A stretch of DNA of 64,000 bases from Mucilaginibacter aurantiaciroseus (lineage in GTDB: Bacteria > Bacteroidota > Bacteroidia > Sphingobacteriales > Sphingobacteriaceae): contig NZ_JAMXOF010000001.1 in the NCBI RefSeq assembly GCF_024055595.1, positions 868,001 to 932,000 on the forward strand, read 5' to 3'. Below, one piece after another: positions 63,488 through 64,000 of the stretch. Under the pieces are notes generated by a model. It worked only from the letters and a program-made list of their open reading frames with translations, ran no database searches and had not been told where the DNA came from. How positions within the stretch are numbered: position 1 is the first letter of the stretch; each line of letters starts with the position of its first letter. The position numbers and the translations under genes were made by a program.

Positions 63488-64000
63488 TTACACCAACCCA
63501 TTTATCTGCGCGTATTGCAGCAGCATAATGGTCTTCGCATCTTTTATCCCGCCGGTTTTTACCATCTCCAGTGCTTTGGCGAAGGGTATTTCCATCACTT
63601 CAATATTCTCGGTTTCTTCTGCAAGGCCGCCGCCATCGCTCACCTTCATATCATTGGTGTATTCGGCGGTAAAAAAGTATAATATTTCGGTAACAGAGCC
63701 GGGCGACATGTACGCCTCAAATGCTTTTTGTACCGATGTTATCTTGTAGCCGGTTTCTTCCTCGGTTTCGCGCCTTATACAGTCTTCCGGGTTATCAAGG
63801 TCAAGCAAACCTGCGCAGGCCTCTATCATGTAGCCATCTGCATTGCCGTTCAAATAAGTTGGCATCCTAAACTGGCTGGTAAGTATTACTGTTTTATTGG
63901 CCTTGTTATAAAGCAAAATGGTAGCGCCGTTGCCGCGGTCGTAAACCTCGCGCGCGAAACTTCCCCACGTGCCGTCGTTCCCTAAATAATCAAAAGTGGC
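63488..64000 (-). CDS. nudK: GDP-mannose pyrophosphatase NudK, 5' part cut by window edge
   Basis: At least 171 residues. The reading frame continues to the right edge ([10 protein letters not shown]). Pattern [20 protein letters not shown] and [20 protein letters not shown] with TG after it, and [18 protein letters not shown] are exactly as in E. coli NudK, including the MSPG(G/S)VTE loop. Hydrolyses GDP-mannose to GMP and mannose-1-phosphate. Start lies outside the window. Confidence 0.85.
   Translation of the reverse strand, partial: ATFDYLGNDGTWGSFAREVYDRGNGATILLYNKANKTVILTSQFRMPTYLNGNADGYMIEACAGLLDLDNPEDCIRRETEEETGYKITSVQKAFEAYMSPGSVTEILYFFTAEYTNDMKVSDGGGLAEETENIEVMEIPFAKALEMVKTGGIKDAKTIMLLQYAQINGLV

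Overview
This window comes from the chromosome of a Bacteroidota bacterium, most probably the family Sphingobacteriaceae (Mucilaginibacter/Pedobacter-like; this is inferred from gene content, no database was searched). Signs include a SusC/SusD polysaccharide utilization locus with its own ECF sigma/FecR pair, a giant type IX secretion (T9SS) type B cargo protein with a PorP/SprF partner, carboxypeptidase-regulatory-domain TonB receptors, lipoproteins ending their signal in SC-K/C-K, and one clear promoter of the Bacteroidota type (TTG-N19-TAnnTTTG).

Layout. 1-2803 (minus): GntR regulator, mannose-6-phosphate isomerase-like protein and a sugar MFS transporter cut by the window edge. 2951-12326 (minus): tail-collar protein, formyltransferase-like protein, a 2268-residue repeat adhesin with a T9SS type B C-terminus, and PorP/SprF, ending at a terminator. 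12.8-13.7 kb: decayed gene remnants. 13.7-16.8 kb: histone H1-like protein facing a 7TM / histidine kinase / LuxR-type regulator operon, plus a lipoprotein. 17.1-23.4 kb (plus): unknown protein, DyP peroxidase, ferritin-like protein with a cysteine-rich tail, DUF692/MNIO enzyme and its DUF2063 partner. This is the most interesting locus: the MNIO pair has no separate small precursor, and the ferritin-like tail carries cysteine motifs resembling MNIO substrates. 23.4-25.4 kb: MFS transporter and a chimeric pseudogene. 25.5-35.6 kb: PUL with sigma factor, FecR anti-sigma, SusC, SusD, active-looking GH18, GH18 with lost catalytic residues, and GH16. 35.7-46.4 kb: mixed genes including a TonB receptor/phosphodiesterase pair, a FAD monooxygenase and a VIT1-type transporter. 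46.7-49.8 kb: winged-helix protein and cytochrome b561, divergent from an OmpR/HK two-component system.

49.8-57.0 kb is a genomic scar between the histidine kinase and a tRNA-Lys gene. It holds several broken large serine recombinases, a GH43 remnant and two 61-bp direct repeats. Between the repeats sits a cargo of YnfA-like protein, selU (mnmH), selD, a frameshifted methyltransferase, a secreted rhodanese-like protein and a YdeI-like remnant: a selenium tRNA-modification cassette that looks acquired. 57.2-64 kb returns to core genes: a methyltransferase with a probable frameshift, an ABC-F protein, pyrE overlapping a divergent Nudix gene at the start codons, coaD, and nudK running off the edge.
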